In this document: one piece after another, positions 47,334 through 56,774 of the stretch
Layout of the letters: every line of letters starts with the position of its first letter
How positions within the stretch are numbered: the first letter of the stretch is position 1
Assembly: GCA_928212115.1 (NCBI GenBank)
Contig: CAKMRJ010003334.1
Location: 2,530,823-2,594,822 of the forward strand
Origin: Lactuca virosa
Lineage: Eukaryota; Streptophyta; Magnoliopsida; Asterales; Asteraceae
DNA: 64,000 nucleotides
Reading direction: 5' to 3'
Notes under the pieces: model-generated
Databases searched by the model: none
Seen by the model: the letters and a program-made list of their open reading frames with translations, nothing else
Told to the model about the DNA's origin: nothing
Translations under genes and position numbers: made by a program

Positions 47334-47335
<2 letters not shown>
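47131..47335. repeat. Low-complexity GGGTACCCG-rich block, possibly a hAT-type terminal region
   Basis: Begins tagagatggcaaaaa and continues with many overlapping acccgaacccg and gggtaccc words, then ggggatgggg repeats. TAGNGATGGCAA-type starts followed by CCCG-rich tracts are common at hAT-like non-autonomous elements in plants. I find no matching opposite end, so the assignment is tentative. Confidence 0.35.

Positions 47336-47405
<70 letters not shown>
47336..47405. repeat. (TA)n microsatellite, about 35 units
   Basis: 70 bases of uninterrupted at repeats. Apparent IYIYIY reading frames on both strands are produced by it. Confidence 0.97.
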
Positions 47406-47407
<2 letters not shown>

Positions 47408-48651
47408 TACTATATTATTATACAAACCTTACTATTTCTTAAAATAGATTTAAGACGTCCAAAAGATTAAACAATAAGTACAAGTATTTAATACACAAAC
47501 CTTATCTTTGAATTCTTATCTTTCTATAATTGGTCGACAAAATAAAAAAATCAACAAAAATGCGGGATTTAATGTAACGCCCCAATTCTCAGGTATGGTT
47601 TAAATAAGATTTATTGGGTGAAGCTCTACTCGACGAGTTGGTTGACCTACTCGTCGAGTAGCAGCGGGGTGGGACCGCGTGTTAAGTGACCTACTCGACG
47701 AGTCCATATTGGGACTCGGCGAGTAGGAGTTGGCAGATGAAACCCTAAATCCCGGGGTTTTGCACCCTATTTAAAGGAGCTTCAGCCTCCTTTGGCCTCT
47801 TTGCAGCCTCCGAGAGCTCCTTAAAAACCCTAATTCGTGTGGTATTCCCTTTTGGTGTGTCCTAAGCTTGGAAAGAAGGTTGGCTAGAAGAGAAAAGCTA
47901 GAAGTGCAAAGGAATTGAAGCAAGGAAGGTGTGGGAAGCAGAAATTACCTTAGCTAGCATCCCTTGGAGGTATCAAGTTGCCATCCTTACTTCCCTTTTT
48001 TTCTTTTGTTGAGTTTTGGGGGTTTTCATGGATTTTGAGGTTGATAAGGTGGGCTATGGGCTAGATCTGAAGTTGTAACTTCAGATCTGGACCCTCCTTA
48101 AGTTTTAGAATCATAAAGTTGCTGTATTGGTCATGATTGAGGTCCCTCTTGGACATGAAGCCCCATTAAGAACTTAGATTTGGCATTTAGAACCTTTGTA
48201 GCTATGCATGCACGTAAAGTTTGCAACTTTACGTGAAAAGCATGCCCTAGAAGCTTGGATATGTGATTTGGAGCCGCTGCATGGCTCAAAACAAGTCTGT
48301 ATGGAAGAAGGACTGAATGGACTTGGCGAGTCGCAAGGTTGACTCGGCGAGTCACATGAAGATGGCCGTGGACTTGACGAGTCGGATGAACAACTCGGCG
48401 AGTCCGATGAAGATCACCATAAGACTCGACGAGTTGAAGAACAGCTCGGCGAGTCGGATGAGTTTTCCCTAGGATATGTATGCGTGTGTGCCCGTCGAGT
48501 GGCAAAGAGGGAACTCGACGGGTGGCCTTAGAGTTTGAACGGGAATCGAAGGAACTCGACGAGTCACCCCGATGACTCGGCGAGTGGAATGTGCTTCGAG
48601 GAACTCGACGAGTAGCCAAGGGTACTCGGCGAGTTGGGGGCCAACATGGAC

Positions 48652-48694
48652 TGTTGACCTTGACTAAGGACTTTGACTTTGACCAAGGGTTGAC
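48652..48694 (+). promoter_or_regulatory. W-box-like TTGAC cluster in LTR
   Basis: Words ttgacc, ttgact, ttgact, ttgacc, ttgact within 43 bases, just after the inverted-motif array. Confidence 0.5.
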
Positions 48695-49129
48695 TGGTGG
48701 GTTATGGAGTACCTTATAGATTTAAGGACTTATGAGTATATTGTACTATGGTCATAGGTGGTGGAGCCTGTGTCAAGTGATCCGAGAATTGGAGTTTACC
48801 TTTCGATTCGGCATCTGCGAGGTGAGTTATCCTCACTATATCGATAGGGTCTACGACACCAAGGCCGGCCCTTTAGTTGTTATTGTTATGGTATGCTACA
48901 TATGGTTTGGTCTGCTAGATCGGAATCAGGGTAGACAGTATGTTATGCTTTATGATCCGTAAGGATTGGTATGTTAGTGACCTGCTAGGTCGGTACTCTA
49001 GTTACTAGAGGATTCTATGGTTGATGATCAGTATGACAGATATGTTGATGTTTGTATATGCCAGTATATGATAGTTATGCGAACTTGGTTATTTGCTTAT
49101 TGGTTGGGTTGAGGCGGTCCTGCTTTGTG

Positions 49130-49345
49130 CTGAAGGCCAACATACCCTATGAGCGGTCCGGGGAGACTGCAGGCCCACGAGGCGGACCAGTCATGCCGAA
49201 GGCTCGGGATAGATTCTGATAGACTGTAGGCCCGGTAGGGCGGTCCAGTCAGTCCGATGGCCCAGTATGCATGAATATATCCAGATAGACTGTAGGCCCG
49301 GTAGGGCGGACCAGTCAGGCCGATGGCCCAGTATGCATGATTGAT
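49130..49345 (+). repeat. Tandem repeat of about 70 bases in the LTR
   Basis: Units with agactgtaggcccggtaggg and ccagtcaggccgatggccca words start at about 49165, 49222 and 49283. It occupies the segment between the donor-like and acceptor-like sites. Confidence 0.8.
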
Positions 49346-49625
49346 TGATTGATTGTTACTGATATGGTATTGTCAGTGTGGTATTGGTATTTTGGGGGTA
49401 GCTCACTAAGCCCTCGGGCTTACAGTTTCCAGTTTATTGTTTCAGGTACTTCAGGAGATCATGGCAAGGCGAAGGCGTGACCGTACCGCTCCTCATCCTT
49501 ATGTTATGATTTTGGGACACTCTGATGGATATTGATTTGAAAACATTTTTGTAAACAATACTATTTGACTTTTATTTGTGATTTAAAAAGTTTGAATTTG
49601 GCGTGAAATTTTTGGACGTTACAAG

Positions 49626-49639
49626 TTGGTATCAGAGCC
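49626..49639 (+). other. Primer binding site (initiator Met tRNA)
   Basis: ttggtatcagagcc two bases after the LTR end. Confidence 0.9.
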
Positions 49640-50376
49640 TTGGTTTGAGTGAATTGGAGGAACACTCGTGTGAATCCAGTCTCAAACCAAGGAGATTTTT
49701 GGGAAGTAAGTTTTAAAAATGGTTTTCAAAAGAAAGGATGGAGGATGCAGAGGGTACGATCAGCCGGAGCCTGTAAGTAAACCCCAAAATACCATACAGT
49801 TATCTGATATTCTGATATGTTAGAACAGCATGCTAGTGCTAGGCTAGGGATCTTCAGGAATCGCATGATAGATTTGCCTGATTATATGATACCTATTAGC
49901 CTAGGGTTTCTTGTATATGGGATTGACATCATAACTGTAGATGTTTAGTGTATGCATCACGACCGTGTATAGTTAAGATCTTATAGCCTGAGAATGTCTG
50001 ACTCGACCTTAGGGTAGGGTTGGATATTCGAAAGTCTATCGGGTCCAGCGTTATGTGCGGCTAGCATACACTAGCGCTGCAGGGGCTGATGGAAGCTCCA
50101 TGGAGGCGTGAGTTGTGCAGAGCTGTGGGATCAGTAGTGAGATAGGCGATGTCCCCTAGTAGTGAGGGTTGAGCACACATTATGTTGAGTATAGTATTAG
50201 GGAGTTGTGGTGATACTTGAGACAAATATGGGTAGGTGTGGAAGGTAGTATGGGCCCGTACTACTGGAAGCACAGGACCCATACGCGTAGCAAGGAAGTC
50301 ACAACCCCTAGGATTTGTGAGTTTTGGTCTCCCGATATTATGTTGTGTATCTGATGTCTTGAACGTATCTTTCAGT
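49640..50376 (+). other. Leader of the truncated gypsy element
   Basis: About 0.74 kb without coding sequence, ending in tctttcagt just before the gag ATG, which looks like a splice acceptor. The element remnant at 12201 has the same cag context before its gag start. Confidence 0.6.
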
Positions 50377-51652
50377 ATGGTGGTGACGAGACGTTTTGCT
50401 GCTGGGTCCGGATCAGGATCGGGATCCGGATCAGGGTCGGGACAGGGGGACGGAGGGCCAGAGGTGCCGGTAGCACCTGAGCCCGTGGTTCAGATGGAGA
50501 CTGAGGAGCTGGATGCCAGGATCCGGGAGATTCTGCACGATGAGGTCGCTGCGGCTTTCCGAGCGCAGCTACCAGAGATATTTGGGTCGATCAAGACTGC
50601 GATGGTCGAGTATTTTGATGAGCGATATGCAGCTCTGGCAGAGACAGCAGCCGTTGCAGCCACTTCGGCTGTAACTGCGGCAGGGATTGGAGGAGGAGCC
50701 GACAGGGCTTTCCAGTACCAGGACTTCGATAATACGAAGCCCCCGACATTTGATGGTACTCAGGATGCGATCAGGGCTATGCGGTGGTTGTCCGACGTGG
50801 AGGGCTGTTTCTTCACGTGCTCATGTCCTGCTGACCAGAAGGTCAGGTGTGCTCTGAACCTGCTTAGGCTCGGGGCAAAGGACTGGTGGAGATTGACGAC
50901 AGGTTCATATTCTGATGATCAGCGAGCTGCTGTTACTTGGGAGCAGTTCCGGGATATGTTTCGCACCCGCTACGTTCCGCGCGTGTAACGGGAGCGGCTT
51001 GCTCAAGAGTTTTTGACATTGAGACAGGATGGGGAGTCCGTGATGGAGATTACCCGGATGTTCACGGAGAGGACTATGTTTTGCCCGGAGTTTGCGTCGG
51101 AGCAGTCTCAGATGACTCGTTATCTGAGTATGCTCAAGACGGATATACGGCAGTTTGTGGCTACACAGCGTTGTGAGACCCTCCTGGATCTACAGGAAGA
51201 TGTGAGGCGGTGTGAGTTGGAGATAGAGCTGCAGCTGAAGGAGCAGCATCAGGCAGCGGCACAGTCTCAGCCGGCGCCTAAGCGGTCTAAGACCGCTGAT
51301 GCACGGTCTGGGGGTCAGCAGAGCCACACTTGTGGAAAGTGTGGCAGGGTTCATTCGGGAGTGTGTAGAGCAGGAGGGGGGTGCCACAAATGTGGCAAGG
51401 AGGGGCACTATGCCAGGGACTGCCGTCAGTCCGTCCTTCCAGCGGATATGAGGATTTGTTACCATTGTCATCAGGTTGGTCATGTGAAGACCAACTGTCC
51501 GCAGCTCGCCGCCAAGTCGGCGCAGGGTCCCGCGCCAGCCACTGTGAGGATTGGAGATGGGAGGCCAGGCAGGGTGGAGCCTCCGAAGGCTCAGGGTTGC
51601 GCCTTCCATCTCACGGCCGAGGAGGCCAAGGCAGCGCCGGATGTGGTTGCTG
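50377..51652 (+). pseudogene. Ty3/gypsy gag, one in-frame stop
   Basis: Starts MVVTRRFAAG with a Gly-Ser repeat, then an acidic helix (ELDARIREILHDEVAAAF), an Ala-rich stretch, the gag core (FQYQDFDNTKPPTFDGTQDAI, RWLSDVEGCFFTCSC, AKDWWRLTTG, WEQFRDMFRTRYVP), and three Cys-rich motifs, CGKCGRVHSGVC, CHKCGKEGHYARDC and CYHCHQVGHVKTNC. TAA at 50986-50988 interrupts the frame where a Glu codon would be expected; everything before and after is in one frame. Gag is followed in the same reading sense by protease, but only after the 67-base segment 51653-51719 is removed. Confidence 0.85.
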
Positions 51653-51719
51653 GTACGTTTCTATTCTCTGTCTCAGTTATTGTATTGGTGTTATGCTTAT
51701 TGATTGTACCTGTGGTTAG
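51653..51719 (+). other. 67-base intron-like segment at the gag/protease junction
   Basis: Left end gctg|gtacgt and right end gtggttag|gtacgt are consensus plant splice sites, with a pyrimidine-rich middle and a branch-like ttgat 26 bases before the acceptor. Removing it joins the gag frame to the protease frame (VAG to TFLVNSLPALV), as in the homologous uninterrupted junction at 19377-19410. Left in, the frame ends at a TGA at 51760-51762. The ends also form an 8-base direct repeat, gtacgttt (51653-51660, 51720-51727), as after a small insertion. Confidence 0.7.
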
Positions 51720-53131
51720 GTACGTTTTTAGTGAATTCTTTGCCCGCTTTGGTATTATTTGACTCGGGGGCGAGTCGGTCGTTTGTATCTCAGACTTTCT
51801 CTAGAGGGTTCAGTGTGCCGATAGGTGATCTTGAGTGTCCGTTGCGAGTTTCGATCGCCAACGAGCACGGGGTTTCTGCTTCTTCGGTTTACCGGGGATG
51901 CGAGTTGGAGATTTTCGGGGTGTCCTTCCCGATAGATTTGATTCCTATCCCCATGGGGGATGTATGCGTGATTGTAGGGATGGATTGGCTTAGCCGTTTC
52001 GGCGCCATGATCGACTGTGAGAGGCAGCGGGTGGTGGTTCGAACCCCAAGTAGGGGAGAACTGGTAGTATATGGCGAGGGCACCAGGTTGGGATCAGGGT
52101 TTTGTTCGGCAGCCAGGGCTCGACAGTATATACAGCACGGGTGTGCCGGTTATTTGGCGTATGTAGTAGATACGCGGGTTAGGGAGCAGCTCTCAGTTTC
52201 AGAGGTTCCGGTGGTTAGAGAGTTTGCTGATGTGTTTCCGGAGGAGTTACCCGGAGTGCCTCCGGAGAGGCAGGTTGAGTTTAGGATTGATCTAGTGCTG
52301 GGTGCGGCCCCTATCGCTAAGGCGCCGTACCGACTGGCACCGCTAGAGATGCAGGAGTTGTCGTCTCAGTTGCAGGAGCTGTTGGGTAAGCAGTTTATTC
52401 GTCCGAGTAGTTCACCCTGGGGAGCACCGATCCTGTTCGTCAGGAAGAAGGACGGTTCGCACAGGATGTGCATTGACTATAGGGAGCTGAACAAGTTAAC
52501 GGTGAAGAACCGTTATCCGCTTCCGAGGATAGACGATCTTTTTGATCAGCTGCAGGGTGCATCTTGGTTTTCCAAGATTGATTTGAGATCAGGATACCAC
52601 CAGGTCAGGGTGAGGGAGGAGGACATGGAGAAGACCGCGTTTCGGACTCGTTATGGTCATTACGAGTTCGTGGTGATGCCGTTTGGGCTCACCAACGCGC
52701 CAGCAGTGTTCATGGATCTGATGAACCGAGTCTGCAGACCGATGCTCGATCGCTCGGTCATTGTGTTCATAGATGACATCTTGGTATATTCCAAGGCCTG
52801 AGAGCAGCATGAGGAGCATCTCAGGGAGCTGCTGGAGGTACTGCGACGAGAACGGCTGTATGCCAAGTTCTCGAAGTGTGAGTTTTGGTTACGAGAGGTT
52901 CAGTTCCTCGGACATCTCGTTAACCAGGATGGGATTTTGGTCGATCCGGCCAAGGTGGAGGCGGTTATGCAGTGGGAGACTCCGAGATCTCCCTCAGACA
53001 TCAGGAGTTTCTTGGGTTTAGCAGGGTATTATCGGAGATTCATTCGTGATTTCTCCAAGGTTGCCGTACCCCTCACTCGTCTAACGAGGAAGGGAGTGGA
53101 TTTCCGGTGGGGCCCTGAGCAGCAGAGGGCC
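51720..53131 (+). pseudogene. Ty3/gypsy protease and reverse transcriptase, truncated
   Basis: Protease with active site LVLFDSGASRSFV and IVGMDWL; linker VVREFADVFPEELPGVPP; reverse transcriptase from RIDLVLGAAPIAKAPYRLAP through SSSPWGAPILFV, KIDLRSGYHQV, PFGLTNAPAVFMDLMN and active-site VFIDDILVYSK, then the connection region FLGLAGYYRRFIRDFSK. TGA at 52799-52801 stands where an Arg codon (CGA) is expected, a single C-to-T change. The frame is continuous otherwise to FRWGPEQQ, where unrelated AT-rich DNA begins. RNase H and integrase are missing. Confidence 0.87.
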
Positions 53132-53276
53132 CCACATCTAATTTGTAAAACTTCTTCGAGTTGAAGTAAAATATATGGGTGTAGGAAAAACATCTAGACA
53201 TACTCGAAGTAGCTGTACGAATTAGATGAAATGGTGAAGACGAATTGAAGTAAAAAATAAATAAATATGTAAAAAT
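53132..53276. other. Short junction sequence
   Basis: AT-rich DNA between the broken gypsy element and the minisatellite. Nothing recognised. Confidence 0.4.
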
Positions 53277-53817
53277 AATACGATTAAACATTTAAAATAC
53301 ATGAAAATACATAAACATCTATAAAAAAACCAAAAAGTACATAAATACACAAAAATACATATATACATACATAAAATATACAAAAAGTATGTAAAATACT
53401 TAAAAAATACATATAAATACATAAAAAAATACGTTTATACATTTAAAATACATAAAATTATATAAACATCTATATAAAAAACTTAAAAAAATACATAAAT
53501 ACGTAACAATACATATAAATACGTAATACATAAAAAATATATAAAATACTTAAAAATACATATAAATACATAAAAAATGCGTTTATACATTTAAAATACA
53601 TAAACATCTATATAAAAAACTTAAAAAATATGTAAAAATACATATAAATACCTAATACATAAAAATATGTAAAATAGTGAAAAATACATATAAATAAGTA
53701 AAAAAAATACGTTTATACATTTAAAATACATAAAAATACGTAAACGTATACATATAAAAACTTAAAAAGTACACAAATACGTAAAAAATAGATATAAATA
53801 CGTAAAAAATACGTTTA
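53277..53817. repeat. AT-rich minisatellite, about four units of 100-150 bases
   Basis: Units begin with aatacgtttatacatttaa or close variants at 53277, 53428, 53576 and 53706, with a partial fifth at 53808. Within units the words acataaacatctata, aaaacttaaaaa and tacatataaatac repeat in the same order. Unit lengths shrink from left to right (151, 148, 130, 102) by internal deletions. Confidence 0.85.
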
Positions 53818-54083
53818 GACCTTATATACAAGTTTTGACGCAATTTGCAGAAAAGTCCCATTATTTTTGAAAAAAATAACAATTTGGTCCTATGACCTGC
53901 TGAATAGGTCAAAATGGGCAAAAGTGAATAAATTAGCCGGTTTATTGGGCTTTTTATTCAAAAAGTGAAAATGTCAGAATTTTTTTATTCAAAAAATAAA
54001 ATTTAGGACTTTATTAAAAAATTTTCCAAAATACTGAGACTTTTCTGGAGATATCCCGAAAAAATAAGTTACTACGAACAATT
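53818..54083. other. Unassigned sequence, perhaps LTR-derived
   Basis: Words such as cttttctggagatatcccg and gtaacg at its end resemble LTR edges. No open frame. Confidence 0.35.
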
Positions 54084-55505
54084 TGTAACGTTCTTTTCAA
54101 ATAAAATAAAATAAAATAAAATAAAATAAAATAAAATAAGTAAATAAATAATAAATAAATTATAAACCTTAAAAACTCCAAGATGTATTTTTATATTTTA
54201 TTTTTAGCCCTAAAGTCGTATTAATTAGTGGGGTGTACACCGTGGGGTGTTAAAAAGTTATATTTTGAATATTGAGGGTTAAATGGTAACTTTTGGGCTT
54301 GAAATGTAAAGAAATTCGCGAAGCAAGGGCTGTTTGGTAATTAGGTGATTTAAATTGAAAAAAAAAGAGAGGGAGGGACCGGAAGTGTAAAATTGGTTAA
54401 AAGTTTGATTTTTGAGGATGGGGACTTAAACCTGTCACCCTTCCCTTCCCCTCGTCTCATATTCTCCTTAACCTTAACCCTAGTAATCATTTTCATCCGC
54501 CACCCTTGTTCCTCACCTCTCCAGCCGCCACCTCGTTGATGCCGGCGTGAACCACCAAAACCAACCGTCGTCGCTGCTTCTGCAGCCGATGAAGACGGAG
54601 ACCGACAAGACGATGTCCCCGCAGTGAGAAGTCGGAAGATTAGAAATCGCGGCCGCCGCTGTCTCCCTCTCCGGTAAAGGCGCATTCCCCTTCCATCGTC
54701 TTCACCTCTTCTGTCGTTCTCCGCGTCGCTGTCGCCGCCACGCGGCTGTTCTGTTTCGTTGTTGCTCTCCGACCACCGCCTGCCACCACGAGGTTGGTTG
54801 ATTTCTGTGTGTTTAAGTGCGTGTTCGTGCCCCATATGTGTGTGTCACTGATGCGGTTCAGGAGGTGTATGTGTGTTTTGGTTGGCCAGAAATCGAAAAG
54901 AACCACCATGGCCGCCAACCATGGTGGCTGCCGCCCTTGCTGCCTTTTCTGCCACCACCAGCCACCGTGTGTGGGTGGCTGTATGTGTATGATATGGTGT
55001 GTGTGTGTTTTAATGGTGTAAGGTTGTATGATTGGTTCTTGACCGTAAATTGAAGAAAAACCCACCACCACGACCATAAGGTGGTGGCTGCCACCTTCTG
55101 CCGCCGTCTGCCACCATCTTGGTGGTTGTATTGGGCATTTTTCCTTGTTCTTTTGGTGATAGTGTGTGTGTGTGTGTGATGTAGGAATATTTATGTGTGC
55201 TTGGATTGTTGGAATTATCACTTGAAACTGCCGTCACCGCTGTGTGTGGATGGTTGTCGCCTCGGACCGCCGCCGACCACCATTGCCCAAGGTGGCATTG
55301 GGTGGTGCCCGAATTATTAAACATTGTATTACCTAAACAGTTAACTTTAGTATGAGTGACACGAGTTTGGGGTTGGAAACCCTAATTAGGGTTTAGAAAA
55401 CCCCAATGTCAAGAAAAACCCTAGTTTTGGAGTTGGTCGGGACCCGCGTTAAAACTATTAATTAAACTTTAAATAATACTTAATAATGCCCTACAGTTAA
55501 CTTAA
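54084..55505. other. Unassigned sequence with CCACC/GGTGG inverted motifs, possible LTR
   Basis: Starts tgtaacgttc, followed by an (AAAAT)n tract (about 54102-54143). 54430-55320 is rich in gccgcc, ccaccatggtgg and ggtggtggctgccacc words, many of them inverted repeats, with tgtgtgtg tracts (about 55003, 55162). Large reading frames on the minus strand here (His/Thr/Pro-rich) look like translations of the repeats. The layout recalls the LTRs with inverted-motif arrays, but no LTR end is clear. Confidence 0.35.
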
Positions 55506-55778
55506 AACGTGACGTGGGGAGAGTTACTGGAGGAGGAGGAGGAGGAGGAAGAGTTGGAGAAGCATGACGACCAGTTCCACCATTACCCGAAGAAGAGAAA
55601 ACATTTTCACCTTGATTAGAAAGTGGAAGATCATCTTCAGAAGAAAGAGGAAAACCATTTCAAAAGAATAAGGAAGACCATTATTGTCCTTACTTGACAT
55701 CTATAATGGGAGAAAAGAGAAATCAAGTTAGTTGATTTTAATCCATAATTTTAAATTAAGGCTAAGATCCATATTTTC

Positions 55779-56340
55779 GATTCGAACTTTGAAGAGGGAT
55801 GCCATAATCAAATTTGAATCTATTTTAGGTAGGTAAGGCTTTTACCAATTTCAATATTATGAAACTCCTAGATCTTTTGAGATTCATTGAATCTAATCAA
55901 TGACATGTTTAATCTCAGATTATGCTTTCACTTTTGTGACTGGGATGCCGAGGATCACAAACGAGATGTGAATAACCATGCAAACTCGCTTGACAACCTC
56001 GATGTCATTTATCATCTCACATTGACATGTCGGTTAACCACACACGCTCGATTAACAACGATAATTTTTCGAGATGTCCATAATATCTCTTTATAGTCCC
56101 TATTAGTGTGTCGGTTAACCACACATGCTCCACTAACGACATATAAAGTATGATGTGCGTTTTCATGGATTAGCATACAGATTCATATTTTCCTAAAGTA
56201 ACTAAGATTGAGATTTTAAATAAAAGGGTTTAGTTACTTTTAATATCATTATACTTTTAATGAGAATTAATTTGTCCTATCAAACCCGTTCGGCTAACGA
56301 CCCTCCACCATACAAGAGAACGGTGGGTAAGAATGGATCC
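55779..56340 (-). promoter_or_regulatory. Structured leader, diverged copy
   Basis: Hairpin 55779-55820 (gattcgaactt against aatttgaatc around agggatgcc), 55933-55961 (tttgtga/tcacaaa around gggatgcc), GGTTAACC motif copies at about 56035-56055 and 56103-56136 (ttagtg/cactaa), and ccacc/ggtgg at about 56306-56328. The last and the first have different stem bases from the younger copies but remain complementary. Confidence 0.6.
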
Positions 56341-56774
56341 AAATGGCGGTCATTTTATAGGCCGCTTCCTTAAACTACCCTTATAGTATGACTTCGTGAA
56401 TGAGGCGTATTAGCGGTTCGACTGACTTAGTCTTATACATATAGTAATAATTAAACTTTTAATTTTTCATATAGTATATAATGTGTATTTTAAAACTTTT
56501 CAAAATACTAGGTTTATATTTAAATTTCGAAAAATAAATAATTAATTTAAATTTAAAAATAAACCAAATAATTATCTATTAATTAAGCATTTAATTAATC
56601 ACCTAAGGATTATCTAATTAAATTAATCAAATAATTTAATTTAATCCTCACCCCTAATTTTCGAAAAAATGGGTATAGGATTTATCTAATTTTATAATTA
56701 TCCTATTTAATTAGATAAACTAACAGTTAACAAAATTAGGAAACCCTAACCACATATACCATTTTCAAAAATGG

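Larger units (their letters stand above)
47573..49623 (+). repeat. 5' LTR with ACTCGNCGAGT arrays
   Basis: 2051 bases, tgtaacgcccc...tttggacgttaca. Sixteen exact or one-off ACTCGNCGAGT motifs: four at 47631-47725, upstream of TATA word tatttaaa (47768), and twelve at 48321-48636. A TTGAC cluster follows (48652-48694), then donor-like gag|gtgagt (48822), a tandem repeat (49130-49345) and acceptor-like tttcag|gtac (49445). Confidence 0.88.
47573..53131 (+). mobile_element. Ty3/gypsy retrotransposon, 3' truncated
   Basis: 5' LTR (47573-49623), primer site, leader, gag, protease and most of reverse transcriptase are in order; the element stops at about 53131 in the region between reverse transcriptase and RNase H, at FRWGPEQQ, and no 3' LTR follows. 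Related to the nested element at 24492-40218 by coding sequence and leader, but its LTR carries the ACTCGNCGAGT motif instead of CCACGTCGTGG. Only two in-frame stops interrupt gag-RT, so this is one of the better preserved coding regions in the window. Confidence 0.87.

Noticed and set aside
47132..47470. Frames with IYIYIY and GDGDGDG peptides on both strands
   Set aside because: Translation of the (TA)n microsatellite and of the adjoining ggggat/gggtac repeats.
48131..48619. 162-codon minus-strand frame with repeated TRRV peptides
   Set aside because: TRRV is the translation of the ACTCGNCGAGT motif (ACT CGN CGA GT). The frame lies wholly inside an LTR; it is a by-product of the array.
48321..48636. 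Regularly spaced near-palindromes resembling a CRISPR array
   Set aside because: This is plant nuclear DNA; repeats are 11 bases, irregularly spaced and inside an LTR with TATA box, so a CRISPR reading is wrong.
54640..55221. 193-codon minus-strand frame, rich in His, Thr, Pro and Trp
   Set aside because: Follows simple ccacca/tgtgtg repeats and shows no recognisable protein family.
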